DNA of 64,000 nucleotides, taken from JACVRX01 sp963819885. Its GTDB lineage: Bacteria > Actinomycetota > Actinomycetes > Jiangellales > Jiangellaceae. The notes beneath the pieces were generated by a model. The model was not told the origin of the DNA and searched no databases. It saw only the letters and a program-made list of their open reading frames with translations. The position numbers and the translations under genes are program-made. Below are positions 30,759-39,578 of the stretch, one piece after another. How positions within the stretch are numbered: position 1 is the stretch's first letter; each line of letters begins with the position of its first letter. The stretch lies in assembly GCA_963819885.1 (NCBI GenBank), contig CAWFXV010000022.1, forward strand, positions 210,854 through 274,853, in the 5' to 3' direction.

Positions 30759-31721
30759 TCAGCCAGACCGCACCGGCTCGGCCTGGTGGGCGTCGGTGTT
30801 CTCGACAGCCGCCGGTGTTCGCTCGCCGCGGAGTACCAGTGCGACGCCTCCGACGACGAGCAGCCCGCCGCCGAGAACAACCGATGTCACCGGCTCGGCC
30901 AGGATCAGCGCACCGAGCACGACCGCAACGACCGGGTTCACGTAGGCGTACGTTCCCACCACGGACAGTGGTGCGTTGCCAAGCGCGAAGATGTAGGCGG
31001 TGTAGCCGAGGATCGAGCCGATCACGACCAAGTAGGCCAACGCCACCCAGCCCTCGGCCGGGACCGTTGCGGCGTTGAGGTCCGGCGGTTCTCCGACGGC
31101 AAGAGCGACCGCGGTCATGATTGCTCCGCCCGCGAGCATTTCGTAGGCCGTCGCCAGCATGGCGCCGCGAGGAAGCCGCACTTGCGGGGACAGGTACGAG
31201 CCGAACGCCCAGCACAGCGTCGCCGCGAGGATGACCAGTATCCCCCAGGCCTGCACGCCGTCGATCCCGCCGCGCGGCAGGCTGATCGCGGCCACACCGG
31301 CGAATCCGACCAGCACCCCGAGCCAGGTCAGCCTGCGGGGTCGCTCGCCACCGGCCACCCGTAGCAGCACGAACCACAGCGGGACGGCGCCGACGATCAG
31401 CGCCGCGAGACCGCTCGGCACGGTTTTCTCGGCCACCGCCACCAGCCCGTTTCCGCCGAGCAGCAGAAGTGTTCCCACGACGGCAGCGGCGGCCAGTTCT
31501 CGCCGGGTGACCGCGAGTGACCGAAAGCCGCCGCGGCCGGCCAAGAAACCCAGCAGGATCACGGCGGCAGCCAGGAAGCGGGTGCCCATGCCGAGCAGGG
31601 GCGGAATGCCGGCCTGGACGACGACTCGGATGGCCAGATAGGTGGAGCCCCACACCACATAGACGGTCACCAGGGCAGCCCAGATGGCGGCGCTGCTGGC
31701 CCTCGTCCCGTCGCGTGTCAT
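30759..31721 (-). CDS. EamA family transporter (YedA/RhaT-like)
   Basis: The 320-residue protein has ten membrane spans with VYVVWGSTYLAIRVVVQAG near the start and TYAYVNPVVAVVLGALILAE in the second half. These are the typical first-helix and eighth-helix blocks of YedA-like DMT exporters. A short polar tail follows. It is only distantly similar to the DMT protein at 26881. The substrate is unknown. It is divergent from the 2-oxoacid dehydrogenase operon; the 248-base gap 31722-31969 shows no clear operator. Confidence 0.9.
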   Translation of the reverse strand: MTRDGTRASSAAIWAALVTVYVVWGSTYLAIRVVVQAGIPPLLGMGTRFLAAAVILLGFLAGRGGFRSLAVTRRELAAAAVVGTLLLLGGNGLVAVAEKTVPSGLAALIVGAVPLWFVLLRVAGGERPRRLTWLGVLVGFAGVAAISLPRGGIDGVQAWGILVILAATLCWAFGSYLSPQVRLPRGAMLATAYEMLAGGAIMTAVALAVGEPPDLNAATVPAEGWVALAYLVVIGSILGYTAYIFALGNAPLSVVGTYAYVNPVVAVVLGALILAEPVTSVVLGGGLLVVGGVALVLRGERTPAAVENTDAHQAEPVRSG

Positions 31722-31969
31722 GACCGTTTCCTTTGATCGTTGATGTCACCTCTATTGTGCGGGAGCGACCCGTCGCCACGACAGCGGATAACGGTCATCG
31801 AACCGGTAGATCGCGTCAGGTGCCGGTCGCTCGGTACCGTTGGCGACAGGAACGCTCGTGAGCTCCTCCGTCCGGGCCCGCGCGTCCACCCTCAGCGTGG
31901 GGACCGGATGGCCGTGCGTGACGACGGGCCGAAGCGGCGATCCCGCGCTGGCCGACGCGAAGGAGGACG

Positions 31970-33127
31970 ATGACCGTCGAGACCGATCTGGCGGCGGCGC
32001 CCGCCGGGCTGCAGAGCCACGACGAACACGAGCTGGTACAGCTGCTGACCCCAGAGGGAGAGCGGGTACCCAACCCGGAGTACGACCCCCTGATCGCCGA
32101 CGTCACCGACGATGACGTTCGCGGCTACTACCGCGACCTGGTGCTCGCCCGGCGGGTCGACACGGAGGCTGTCGCATTGCAACGGCATGGCGAGCTGGGT
32201 TTATGGGCGAGCCTGCTGGGTCAAGAGGCTGCCCAGATCGGGTCCGCCCGTGCACTGCAGCCGCAGGACCACGTTTTCCCGACCTACCGAGAGCACGGAG
32301 TTGCCTGGTGCCGCGGCGTCGACCCCGGCCTCCTGCTGGGGTTGTTCAGGGGCGTCGACCAGGGCGGCTGGGACCCTCGTGAGCACAACTTCCATCTGTA
32401 CACGATCGTCATCGGCGCACAGACGCTGCACGCCACGGGTTATGCGATGGGCGTCCAACGTGACGGCGCCGTGGGCACCGGCGACCCCGACCGGGACACC
32501 GCTGTCATCGCGTATTTCGGCGATGGCGCGACCAGTCAAGGCGACGTCAACGAAGCGTTCATCTGGGCGGCCGTGACCAACGCGCCAGTCGTCTTCTTCT
32601 GCCAGAACAACCAGTGGGCGATCTCGGAGCCGCTGGAGCGGCAGACCCGCATCCCGCTGTACAAGCGTGCTGCCGGTTTCGGCTTCCCCGGTGTTCGCGT
32701 CGACGGCAACGATGTGCTGGCCTGCCTCGCCGTCACCAGGGCGGCGTTGCAGCGCGCCCGCGAGGGTGAGGGGCCGACTCTCGTCGAGGCCTACACCTAT
32801 CGGATGGGCGCCCACACCACGACCGACGATCCCAGCCGGTACCGGTTGGCGGCCGATCTCGAGCATTGGAAGCTGAAGGACCCGATCGAGCGGGTGAAGG
32901 CTTACCTGGCCCGCCGCGGCGGCGCCGACCACGAGTTCGTCGAGTCGGTCGAGTCCGAGGCCGAAGAACTGGCCGAGCATCTGCGCACGTACTGCCGACA
33001 GCTGCCCGACCCCGCGCCGACGTCGATCTTCGACAACGTCTACGTCGAGCCGACGCCGCCGTTGCGCCAGCAGCGGGACGAGATGAGCGCCTACCTCGAC
33101 TCGTTCGCCGACGAGGAGGCAGGCTGA
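31970..33127 (+). CDS. 2-oxoacid dehydrogenase E1 alpha subunit
   Basis: The 385-residue protein has the thiamine-diphosphate motif GDGATSQGDVNEAF with FCQNNQWAISEP after it, and the regulatory-loop region YRMGAHTTTDDPSRYR. It pairs with the E1 beta gene that overlaps its stop (TGATG). In actinobacteria such E1alpha-E1beta-E2 sets are annotated either as branched-chain 2-oxoacid (Bkd) or as pyruvate dehydrogenase. The SRYR region and separate subunits favour Bkd, but I cannot decide. GTG-rich upstream sequence has GGAGGA before ATG 31970. Confidence 0.9.
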   Translation: MTVETDLAAAPAGLQSHDEHELVQLLTPEGERVPNPEYDPLIADVTDDDVRGYYRDLVLARRVDTEAVALQRHGELGLWASLLGQEAAQIGSARALQPQDHVFPTYREHGVAWCRGVDPGLLLGLFRGVDQGGWDPREHNFHLYTIVIGAQTLHATGYAMGVQRDGAVGTGDPDRDTAVIAYFGDGATSQGDVNEAFIWAAVTNAPVVFFCQNNQWAISEPLERQTRIPLYKRAAGFGFPGVRVDGNDVLACLAVTRAALQRAREGEGPTLVEAYTYRMGAHTTTDDPSRYRLAADLEHWKLKDPIERVKAYLARRGGADHEFVESVESEAEELAEHLRTYCRQLPDPAPTSIFDNVYVEPTPPLRQQRDEMSAYLDSFADEEAG

Positions 33128-34104
33128 TGACGACCATGGCGCTCGGCAAGGCGATCAACGCGGGGCTGCGCAAGGCCATGGAGGGCGACTCCAAGGTCCT
33201 GGTCATGGGTGAGGACGTCGGCAAGCTCGGCGGTGTGTTCCGCGTCACCGACGGGTTGCAGAAGGACTTTGGCGAGGACCGGGTGATCGATACGCCGCTG
33301 GCCGAGTCTGGGATCATCGGTACGGCGCTCGGGTTGGCGCTGCGTGGGTACCGACCCGTATGCGAGATCCAGTTCGACGGGTTCGTGTTTCCCGGTTACG
33401 ACCAGATCGTGAGCCAGGTTGCGAAGATGCATTTCCGCTCGGGCGGCCGGTTGAGGGTGCCGATGGTGATCCGGGTGCCGTTCGGCGGCGGAATCGGAGC
33501 CGTCGAGCACCACAGCGAGAGCCCGGAGGGTTACTTCGTCCACACACCCGGTCTCAAGGTCGTCGCGGTCTCCAACCCGTCGGACGCGTACTGGATGATC
33601 CAGCAGGCGATTGCGCTCGACGACCCGGTGCTCTTCTTCGAGCCCAAGCGGCGTTACTGGGACAAGGCGGACGTCGACGAGGACGGCTCGCCGGAGTTGC
33701 CGCTGGCAGCAGCGCGAGTCGTGCAGATTGGCACCGACGCCACCGTCGTCGCGTACGGGCCTATGGTGCGCACCTGCCTGGATGCTTCGACGGCCGCCGC
33801 CGAGGAGGGCCGATCGCTGGAGGTGATCGATCTGCGGTCGCTCTCGCCGATCGACATGCCGGTGGTGAACGCCTCCGTCCGCAAGACTGGCCGGTGCATC
33901 GTCGTCCATGAAGCACAGCGGACGCTCGGCGTCGGTGCAGAGATCGCGGCGCGTGTCGCCGAGGAATGTTTCTATTCCCTCGAGGCCCCGGTTCTCCGGG
34001 TGACGGGGTACGACACCCCATATCCCCCCGCCCGGGTCGAGGAGGAGTACCTTCCCGACCTCGACCGGGTGCTCGACGGAGTCGACCGCGCGTTGGCGTT
34101 CTGA
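33127..34104 (+). CDS. 2-oxoacid dehydrogenase E1 beta subunit
   Basis: The 325-residue protein has VLVMGEDVGKLGGVFRVT, the conserved E1beta start, then DTPLAESGIIGTALGLAL, EIQFDGFVFPGYDQIVSQ and the C-terminal transketolase block with EAQRTLGVGAEIAARV. Together with E1alpha it decarboxylates the 2-oxoacid and loads the acyl group onto E2 lipoate. The ATG overlaps the E1alpha stop, so subunits are made in equal amounts. Confidence 0.93.
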   Translation: MTTMALGKAINAGLRKAMEGDSKVLVMGEDVGKLGGVFRVTDGLQKDFGEDRVIDTPLAESGIIGTALGLALRGYRPVCEIQFDGFVFPGYDQIVSQVAKMHFRSGGRLRVPMVIRVPFGGGIGAVEHHSESPEGYFVHTPGLKVVAVSNPSDAYWMIQQAIALDDPVLFFEPKRRYWDKADVDEDGSPELPLAAARVVQIGTDATVVAYGPMVRTCLDASTAAAEEGRSLEVIDLRSLSPIDMPVVNASVRKTGRCIVVHEAQRTLGVGAEIAARVAEECFYSLEAPVLRVTGYDTPYPPARVEEEYLPDLDRVLDGVDRALAF

Positions 34105-34114
34105 GGGGACCGAC

Positions 34115-35584
34115 GTGAATGACGTTTCGCAGTTCAAGCTGCCCGACGTTGGCGAGGGCCTCACCGAGGCCGAGATCGTGTCCTGGAAGGTCAAGGTCGG
34201 CGACACGATCAAGGTCAACGACGTCATCGTCGAGATCGAGACGGCGAAGTCGCTGGTCGAGCTGCCCAGTCCCTACGCGGGCGTCGTCGACGGTCTGCTC
34301 GTGGACGAGGGGCAGACCGTGCCGGTCGGGACCCCGATCATCGCGGTGCGCTCGGGTGCAGCCGCCGCCCCGGTGTCCACCGCGGACCGGGCGACCGAAC
34401 CTGGCGATCCCGGCGGCGCTGGAGTCGTCGGCGGTTCCGCCGAAGACATGGTGCCGCAGCCTCCGCGCGCCGACCCGGAGGAGCGGCAGGCTGTGCTGGT
34501 CGGATACGGACCACGGACGACCACCGCACGTCGACGGCCGCGCAAGGATGCGTCGGCCGCGCCGAGTCCCGCTCCGCCCGAAGCGTCTGCTGCGCTCTCC
34601 GCCAGCTTCAACACTGTCGATCATGGTGACGTAGCGGCCCCAGCGGAGGACACGCGGCCGCCTCACCACGACCAACTCCTGGACGACGGCGACACGGGGC
34701 CCGCGGCGATCCGGGTGCTGGCCAAGCCGCCGGTGCGCAAGCTGGCCAAGGATCTCGGGGTCGACTTGACGACCGTCATCCCGTCCGGCCCGGGCGGGAC
34801 CGTCACCCGCGCCGACATCGAGGGAATGGTGGCGGCACCGCCGGCCGGGCGACAGGCGGCGGGTACCGGCTGGGACGGCCAGCCGCGCGAGGAGCGGATC
34901 CCGATTCGGTCGGTCCGCAAGGCGACCGCCGCGGCTGTCGTCAAGTCCGCCTTCACCGCTCCACACGTCACCGAGTTCGTCACCGTCGATGCCACCCGCA
35001 CCATGCGGCTGGTGGATCGTCTTCGGGATTCCCGGGAGTTCCGCGACGTGCGGCTCTCGCCGCTTGCGGTACTGGCGAGGGCCATGTGCATCGCGGTCCG
35101 GCGCACGCCGGAGGTCAACGCCCGATGGGACGAGGACGCCGGGGAGATCGTCGTCCAGCGCTTCGTCAACCTCGGCATCGCAGCGGCGACGCCTCGTGGG
35201 CTGGTCGTCCCCAACATCAAGGACGCCGACCGCCTGTCGCTGCGCGATCTCGCAGTCGCCATCAACACGCTGGCCGCGACCGCGCGAGAGGGCAAGACGC
35301 CGCCGTCGGACATGACCGGCGGGACGCTCTCGATCACGAACGTCGGTGTCTTCGGCGTCGACACGGGCACCCCGATCCTGCCGCCGGGTGAGTCAGCGAT
35401 CATGGCGTTCGGGGCCGTCCGCAAGCAGCCGTGGGTGCATAGAGACAAGGTTCGGCCGCGCTGGGTCACCACGCTCGCGCTCTCGTTCGACCACCGGCTG
35501 GTCGACGGTGAGCAGGGCTCGCGGTTCCTGGCCGACGTCGCCCGCACCCTCGAGGATCCGGCCCAGGCGCTGGTCTGGGCTTAG
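34115..35584 (+). CDS. 2-oxoacid dehydrogenase E2 (dihydrolipoyl acyltransferase)
   Basis: The 489-residue protein has one lipoyl domain (residues 5-80, lipoyl Lys in EIETAKSLVE), a long Ala/Pro/charged linker, a peripheral-subunit-binding domain at about 205-240 (VRKLAKDLGVDLTTVIPSGP), and the catalytic domain with SFDHRLVDGEQGSRFLADV, where His is catalytic. Only one lipoyl domain is present, as is usual for branched-chain enzymes. No E3 (lpd) gene follows; E3 must come from elsewhere. GTG 34115 follows GAGGGGACC. A strong hairpin after the stop ends the operon. Confidence 0.92.
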   Translation: MNDVSQFKLPDVGEGLTEAEIVSWKVKVGDTIKVNDVIVEIETAKSLVELPSPYAGVVDGLLVDEGQTVPVGTPIIAVRSGAAAAPVSTADRATEPGDPGGAGVVGGSAEDMVPQPPRADPEERQAVLVGYGPRTTTARRRPRKDASAAPSPAPPEASAALSASFNTVDHGDVAAPAEDTRPPHHDQLLDDGDTGPAAIRVLAKPPVRKLAKDLGVDLTTVIPSGPGGTVTRADIEGMVAAPPAGRQAAGTGWDGQPREERIPIRSVRKATAAAVVKSAFTAPHVTEFVTVDATRTMRLVDRLRDSREFRDVRLSPLAVLARAMCIAVRRTPEVNARWDEDAGEIVVQRFVNLGIAAATPRGLVVPNIKDADRLSLRDLAVAINTLAATAREGKTPPSDMTGGTLSITNVGVFGVDTGTPILPPGESAIMAFGAVRKQPWVHRDKVRPRWVTTLALSFDHRLVDGEQGSRFLADVARTLEDPAQALVWA

Positions 35585-35629
35585 CCTCGCCCCGGCCTGC
35601 CCCGGAACGACCACGGTCACCCATGCCTG

Positions 35630-35669
35630 CCGGTACATCACCAGGTATACACATCTGGTGATGTACCGG
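35630..35669. terminator. Bidirectional 15-bp hairpin between E2 and paaI
   Basis: CCGGTACATCACCAG (35630-35644) and CTGGTGATGTACCGG (35655-35669) are perfect 15-bp arms with a ten-base loop. They lie between the convergent stops of E2 (35584) and the thioesterase (35734). A third partial copy, CCTGGTGATGG, follows at about 35674. It is the longest perfect stem of the terminator type in the window. Confidence 0.8.
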
Positions 35670-35733
35670 TTCGCCTGGTGATGGCCTGTCGAACATGCGG
35701 AGCGCCCCTTGCCCTTTGGGCCGCTCGAGCAGA

Positions 35734-36183
35734 TCACGGTGACGAATCCGCCCGAATCAAGGTGCCGCCGATCTCGCGGGACCGGCCACGGAACAGCGCG
35801 ATGTACTCCATGTCCGCCGAGCCGGCGAGTCCGATGGTGACGTCGTACACGCCGTTGCGTCCGTAGCGAGTGCGTTCGACGGCTTCGGCGACGAGGTTGT
35901 CACCGAGCCGAGCAGCGTTGACGAAGACGATGTCGCACGCCTGCGCGACGGTGCTGCGGTTGTACGAATTGCACGCAAAGGCGAAGGCGGAGTCCGCGAG
36001 CGCGAAGACGAGGCCGCCGTGGCAGATGCCGTGCCCGTTGACCATGTCGGGCCGGACGGTCATGGACAGCCGGGCATAGCCGGGACGCACGTCGTCCAGC
36101 GTCATGCCCAGCGCCTGCGACGCGGCGTCGTCGGCCCACATCGCCGCGGCCGACTGTTCCGCGAGCAGCTGCGGGTCAACCAT
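35734..36183 (-). CDS. paaI: PaaI family hydroxyphenylacetyl-CoA thioesterase
   Basis: The 149-residue hot-dog-fold protein has MVNGHGICHGGLVFALADSAFAFA, with the conserved GHGICHGG catalytic turn and Asp in LADSAF, and ends with YIALFRGRSREIGGTL. PaaI hydrolyses dead-end hydroxyphenylacetyl-CoA esters during phenylacetate breakdown. Its ATG overlaps the end of paaH by eight bases, so the two are coupled and PaaI follows PaaH in translation. Length is typical. Confidence 0.9.
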   Translation of the reverse strand: MVDPQLLAEQSAAAMWADDAASQALGMTLDDVRPGYARLSMTVRPDMVNGHGICHGGLVFALADSAFAFACNSYNRSTVAQACDIVFVNAARLGDNLVAEAVERTRYGRNGVYDVTIGLAGSADMEYIALFRGRSREIGGTLIRADSSP

Positions 36184-37684
36184 GAGACGTCGCCGCTGCG
36201 CGCCGGCGAACCGCTTCCGTCACCCGATATCGGTGCGGGTCCTCGGCGGCGCCGAGGGCGGTGAGGACACCTTCGACCCACCGCCAGCCCACCGCGTCGC
36301 CCCATTCGATCGGCCCCAGCGGATAGTTGACGCCGAGCCGCATGGCCGTGTCGACGTCGTCAACGCTGGCCACGCCGGATTCGACGGCATCGGCACCAGA
36401 CGCGGCCAGCATTGCGACCGTCCGCGCGACGACTAGGGCAGGGGTATCAGGCAGGACGGTGACGTCGAGTCCAACTGCCTGCAGGCAGCCGATGGCAGCA
36501 TCGACCGCAGCCGCTGGTGCGTCGGCGGGCGCCGCAATGGCGAGCCGGGTCGCGGTCGCGTAGTCGAGCGCGAGATCGACGAGCACGACCGTTTCACCCG
36601 ACTCGGTCGATACGTCCGCAGCCTGCCGCCCGTCGGTGAGCCGCACCACGACACCGGGCGCCGGCCGCAGCCGAACCGGGCCGAAATCCCTGGTCCGGAT
36701 GCCCGCGAGGCCGGCATTGGCGAGTCGCTCGACCAGGGCATCGAGCGGATCGCCGGCACCGTTGACGACCAGTCGCCGAGGGGCAGGCTGTGACAGTGCA
36801 GTCGCCGGTGCTGGCCGCTGGTCACCCTCGAAGATTCCACGCCCCGACTTCCGGCCGAGCCGTCCCTCAGCGACCAGCGACTGCTGGAGCGCCGAGGGCG
36901 CGAACCGGGGGTCGTGGTCGAATGCCTCCCAGATACTCCGGTTGACGGCGGCATTGACGTCCTGACCGATCAGGTCGGTGAGCTCGAAAGGACCCATCCG
37001 AAAGCCGCCGGCTTCTCGGAACAGCGCGTCGATCGTCGCTGGATCGGCGACGCCGGCTTCGAGCAGGAGAAACGCCTCACCATAGAACGGCCGGGCGACC
37101 CGGTTGACGATGAAGCCGGGCGTCGACGCGCACCGCACCGGTGTCTTGCCCCACGCCCGAGCTGTCGCGGCCAGCGTGTCGATGACCGCTGGGTCGGTCT
37201 GCGCCGCTGCCACTACTTCCACCAGCGGCAGCACAGTTGCTGGATTGAAGAAGTGCATACCGGCCACCCGCTGGGGCTTTGCCGTGCCGGCCGCAATCTG
37301 GGCAACATCCAGGGACGACGTGTTGGTCGCCAGGATCGTCGTGCCGTCGCAGACAGCTTCCAGTTCGGCGAACAACGCACGCTTGACGTCGAGATCCTCG
37401 ACGACGGCTTCGACGACCAGGGCGCACCGATGCAGATCGGCGACGGAACTGGCGGCGGCGAGGCGACCGATGGTGGCTCGGGCGGCCTCGTCGGTCAGCC
37501 GGCCTTTCGCCGCCGAACGGGTCAGCCTGTCCCGAGCCGCAGCGATCGCGGTGTCGGCCGCACCCGGAACCTCGTCGACGAGTAAGACCCGATGGCCGGC
37601 CCGGGCGGCGACCTCGGCAATTCCGCCGCCCATCGTGCCCGCCCCGACGACGCCGATGATCGACGCCGGGCTGAGTGCGGCCAT
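36176..37684 (-). CDS. paaH: 3-hydroxyacyl-CoA dehydrogenase PaaH-like
   Basis: The 502-residue protein has an NAD-binding Rossmann motif (IIGVVGAGTMGGGIAEVAA), TNTSSLDVAQIA, MHFFNPATVLPLVEVV with the catalytic His, and two C-terminal HCDH domains (about 190-285 and 400-500). The two-domain layout and RGIFEGDQ-like linker are as in PaaH, which oxidises 3-hydroxyadipyl-CoA in the phenylacetate pathway. ATG 37684 directly precedes the Rossmann fold. Upstream, 37685-37932 holds two palindromes and no gene. Confidence 0.9.
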   Translation of the reverse strand: MAALSPASIIGVVGAGTMGGGIAEVAARAGHRVLLVDEVPGAADTAIAAARDRLTRSAAKGRLTDEAARATIGRLAAASSVADLHRCALVVEAVVEDLDVKRALFAELEAVCDGTTILATNTSSLDVAQIAAGTAKPQRVAGMHFFNPATVLPLVEVVAAAQTDPAVIDTLAATARAWGKTPVRCASTPGFIVNRVARPFYGEAFLLLEAGVADPATIDALFREAGGFRMGPFELTDLIGQDVNAAVNRSIWEAFDHDPRFAPSALQQSLVAEGRLGRKSGRGIFEGDQRPAPATALSQPAPRRLVVNGAGDPLDALVERLANAGLAGIRTRDFGPVRLRPAPGVVVRLTDGRQAADVSTESGETVVLVDLALDYATATRLAIAAPADAPAAAVDAAIGCLQAVGLDVTVLPDTPALVVARTVAMLAASGADAVESGVASVDDVDTAMRLGVNYPLGPIEWGDAVGWRWVEGVLTALGAAEDPHRYRVTEAVRRRAAATSHG

Positions 37685-37724
37685 GCGAGCGAGTTTCGCA
37701 CGGCCGAGCCGCTTCGGCCGCAGC

Positions 37725-37789
37725 CGTGAAGATCGTCGTGTTCTACCGCGCCCGCCAATCCGCGCTGCGGCAACACGACAATCTTCACG
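37725..37789. repeat. 18-bp imperfect inverted repeat, intergenic palindrome
   Basis: Arms 37725-37742 (CGTGAAGATCGTCGTGTT) and 37772-37789 match at 17 of 18 positions as reverse complements, with a 29-base GC-rich loop. It lies upstream of paaH (minus) and downstream of nothing on the plus strand, so a terminator role is unlikely on context. It resembles the REP-like palindromes common in actinobacterial intergenic regions. Confidence 0.6.
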
Positions 37790-37803
37790 ATGGCTCAGCA
37801 GAG

Positions 37804-37897
37804 CAATTGGCACGTTGCGCTGTTCCACATTCCGGGCGAACCGGGCACCGCAGCAACCGCTGAGCGGGCCAACCGCGACGGCGGACCGTGCCAATTG
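37804..37897. repeat. Intergenic palindromic element with ATTGGCACG ends, copy B
   Basis: CAATTGGCACG (37804-37814) and CGTGCCAATTG (37887-37897) are perfect 11-bp inverted repeats, about 94 bases end to end. The interior has AACCGCTGAGCGGGCC, similar to AACCGTTGCTCGCGGGTCC in the element at 20684-20773. The two therefore share ends, length and part of the interior. The element lies just after the stop side of the decarboxylase gene (minus). Confidence 0.65.
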
Positions 37898-37932
37898 GGC
37901 GAAAGTGGTGGGCTTCTCCGTGGCCGTGTTCG

Positions 37933-39303
37933 TCAGCTATCAGTCCCGCCCGGCAGCTCGGATTGGGCGGACTTGATGATGGCCTCGACGCTGCGGGTGA
38001 CGTCGTCGTCGGTGGTAGCCCACGAGCTGACGCTGATCCGCATGGCGGGTTTGCCGTGCCAGACGGTCCCGCCGCACCAGCACGTGCCGTCGGCCTGGAT
38101 CGCCGCCACGATCCGGTCGGTGACGGCTGCGTCGCCGAACGAGACCAGGACTTGGTTGAGCACGACGTCGTTGAGGATGGCGAACCCGGCCGCCGACAAC
38201 TCGGTGGCGAACCGGCGGGCCAGCCGGCAGTTACGTTCGATCAACTCGACCAGCCCGCTGCGGCCGAGCGACATGAGCGCGGCCCACACCTCGACCCCAC
38301 GACCCCGCCGCGACATCTCTGGCGTGTAGTCGGACGGGTTGCGCTGGCCTCCTGCAGGCGGCAGGTACGCCGCCGACACCGACATAGCGGCTCGCAGTGC
38401 ATCAGGATCGCGGACAAACGCGAGCCCGCTGTCGTACGGCACGTTGAGCCACTTGTGCGCGTCGGTCGCCCAGGAGTCGGCGTTTTCGATGCCGGCTGTC
38501 AAGTGCCGCAGGCTCGGCACTGCGGTCGCCCACAGCCCGAAGGCACCGTCGACATGGACCCAAGCAGCGCTCTCCCGAGCGCGCTCGCAGACTTCGCCGA
38601 GTGGGTCGACGGCGCCGGTGTTCACGTTTCCGGCCTGGGCGCAGACGATGGTCGGCCCGGCCAGGTGGGGCATCTCACCAGCGCGCAGGCGCCCCTGATC
38701 GTCGACAGGAACGCGAACAACCCGGTTCCGGCCCAGGCCGAGCATCCCGAGCGCCTTGACCAGCGAGGAATGAACCTCGGCGCCGACGATCACGGTGATC
38801 GGCGGTGCCCCGAACAACCCGTCAGCTTCGACGTCCCACCCCGCCTGGGCGAGCACAGCATGCCGTGCTGCTGCCAATGCGGTGAAGTTCGCCACGGTCG
38901 CCCCGGTCGTGAACCCAGCGGCGGTTCCTTCCGGTAGCCCGAACAGTTCGACCAGCCAGCGCAACGACACCTCTTCCACCATGGAGGTCGCGGGTGCGAC
39001 GGAACGGAAGGCCGTCTTCTGGTCCCAGGCACCTGCCAGCCAGCTCGCTGCGAGTGCGGCGGGGAGCGAGCCGCCGACGACGAAGCCGAAGAAGCGCGGC
39101 CCGGCCATCGCCGTCGTGGCTGGCGAAGCGGTCTCGTCCAGGATCCGCAGGACCGCCGCTGGGTCGGTCGGCTCCTCCGGCATTGGCGTGTCCAGCGTGC
39201 TGAGTGCGGTGACTGCCTCCGCCGCGGCCGCGACCGGTCGGTCTGGCAGCGTCGTCAGATAGCCGATCGCGCGATCGGCTGCATCGTGCAGCAAGGCGTC
39301 CAT
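37933..39303 (-). CDS. PLP-dependent decarboxylase (group II, aromatic amino acid type)
   Basis: The protein has 456 residues. HVDGAFGLWA with the PLP-pairing Asp, DSWATDAHKWLNVPYDSG with the PLP-binding Lys, and SMVEEVSLRWL are the blocks of group II decarboxylases. Several actinobacterial members of this branch are annotated simply as aspartate aminotransferase family proteins, so the reaction is not certain. ATG 39303 has GGAGGTGG five bases upstream; the ATG ten codons earlier has none. It lies between paaH and the ABC transporter, with no obvious link to either. Confidence 0.85.
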   Translation of the reverse strand: MDALLHDAADRAIGYLTTLPDRPVAAAAEAVTALSTLDTPMPEEPTDPAAVLRILDETASPATTAMAGPRFFGFVVGGSLPAALAASWLAGAWDQKTAFRSVAPATSMVEEVSLRWLVELFGLPEGTAAGFTTGATVANFTALAAARHAVLAQAGWDVEADGLFGAPPITVIVGAEVHSSLVKALGMLGLGRNRVVRVPVDDQGRLRAGEMPHLAGPTIVCAQAGNVNTGAVDPLGEVCERARESAAWVHVDGAFGLWATAVPSLRHLTAGIENADSWATDAHKWLNVPYDSGLAFVRDPDALRAAMSVSAAYLPPAGGQRNPSDYTPEMSRRGRGVEVWAALMSLGRSGLVELIERNCRLARRFATELSAAGFAILNDVVLNQVLVSFGDAAVTDRIVAAIQADGTCWCGGTVWHGKPAMRISVSSWATTDDDVTRSVEAIIKSAQSELPGGTDS

Positions 39304-39578
39304 CGCCACCTCCGAGTTCGAACGATTCTGCATACTGCCGCGATCGGGTCGGACCTGACGATCGCACTGCCGGACACTTCGCCCGATCGTTGGGCCTGAG
39401 GGGCGCGCGATGCCCCCATTCGAATCATCCGATTCCGTCGGCGCGTGATCGAATCGTTATGACACCGGCGTATCAACGCGCTTGCCAAGCTGTTTCGCAG
39501 ACGTTTACGTGTCTTGCGGAATCCGGGACGCGGGTGTCCGCCCGCACCGGCAGCCCCGGGGAAGGAGAGTTCCACATC

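Noticed and set aside
39304..39578. LacI-type operator upstream of the sugar ABC genes
   Set aside because: GAATCGTT and AACGATTC occur in opposite orientation but about 120 bases apart; no compact palindrome is present and no regulator gene is adjacent.
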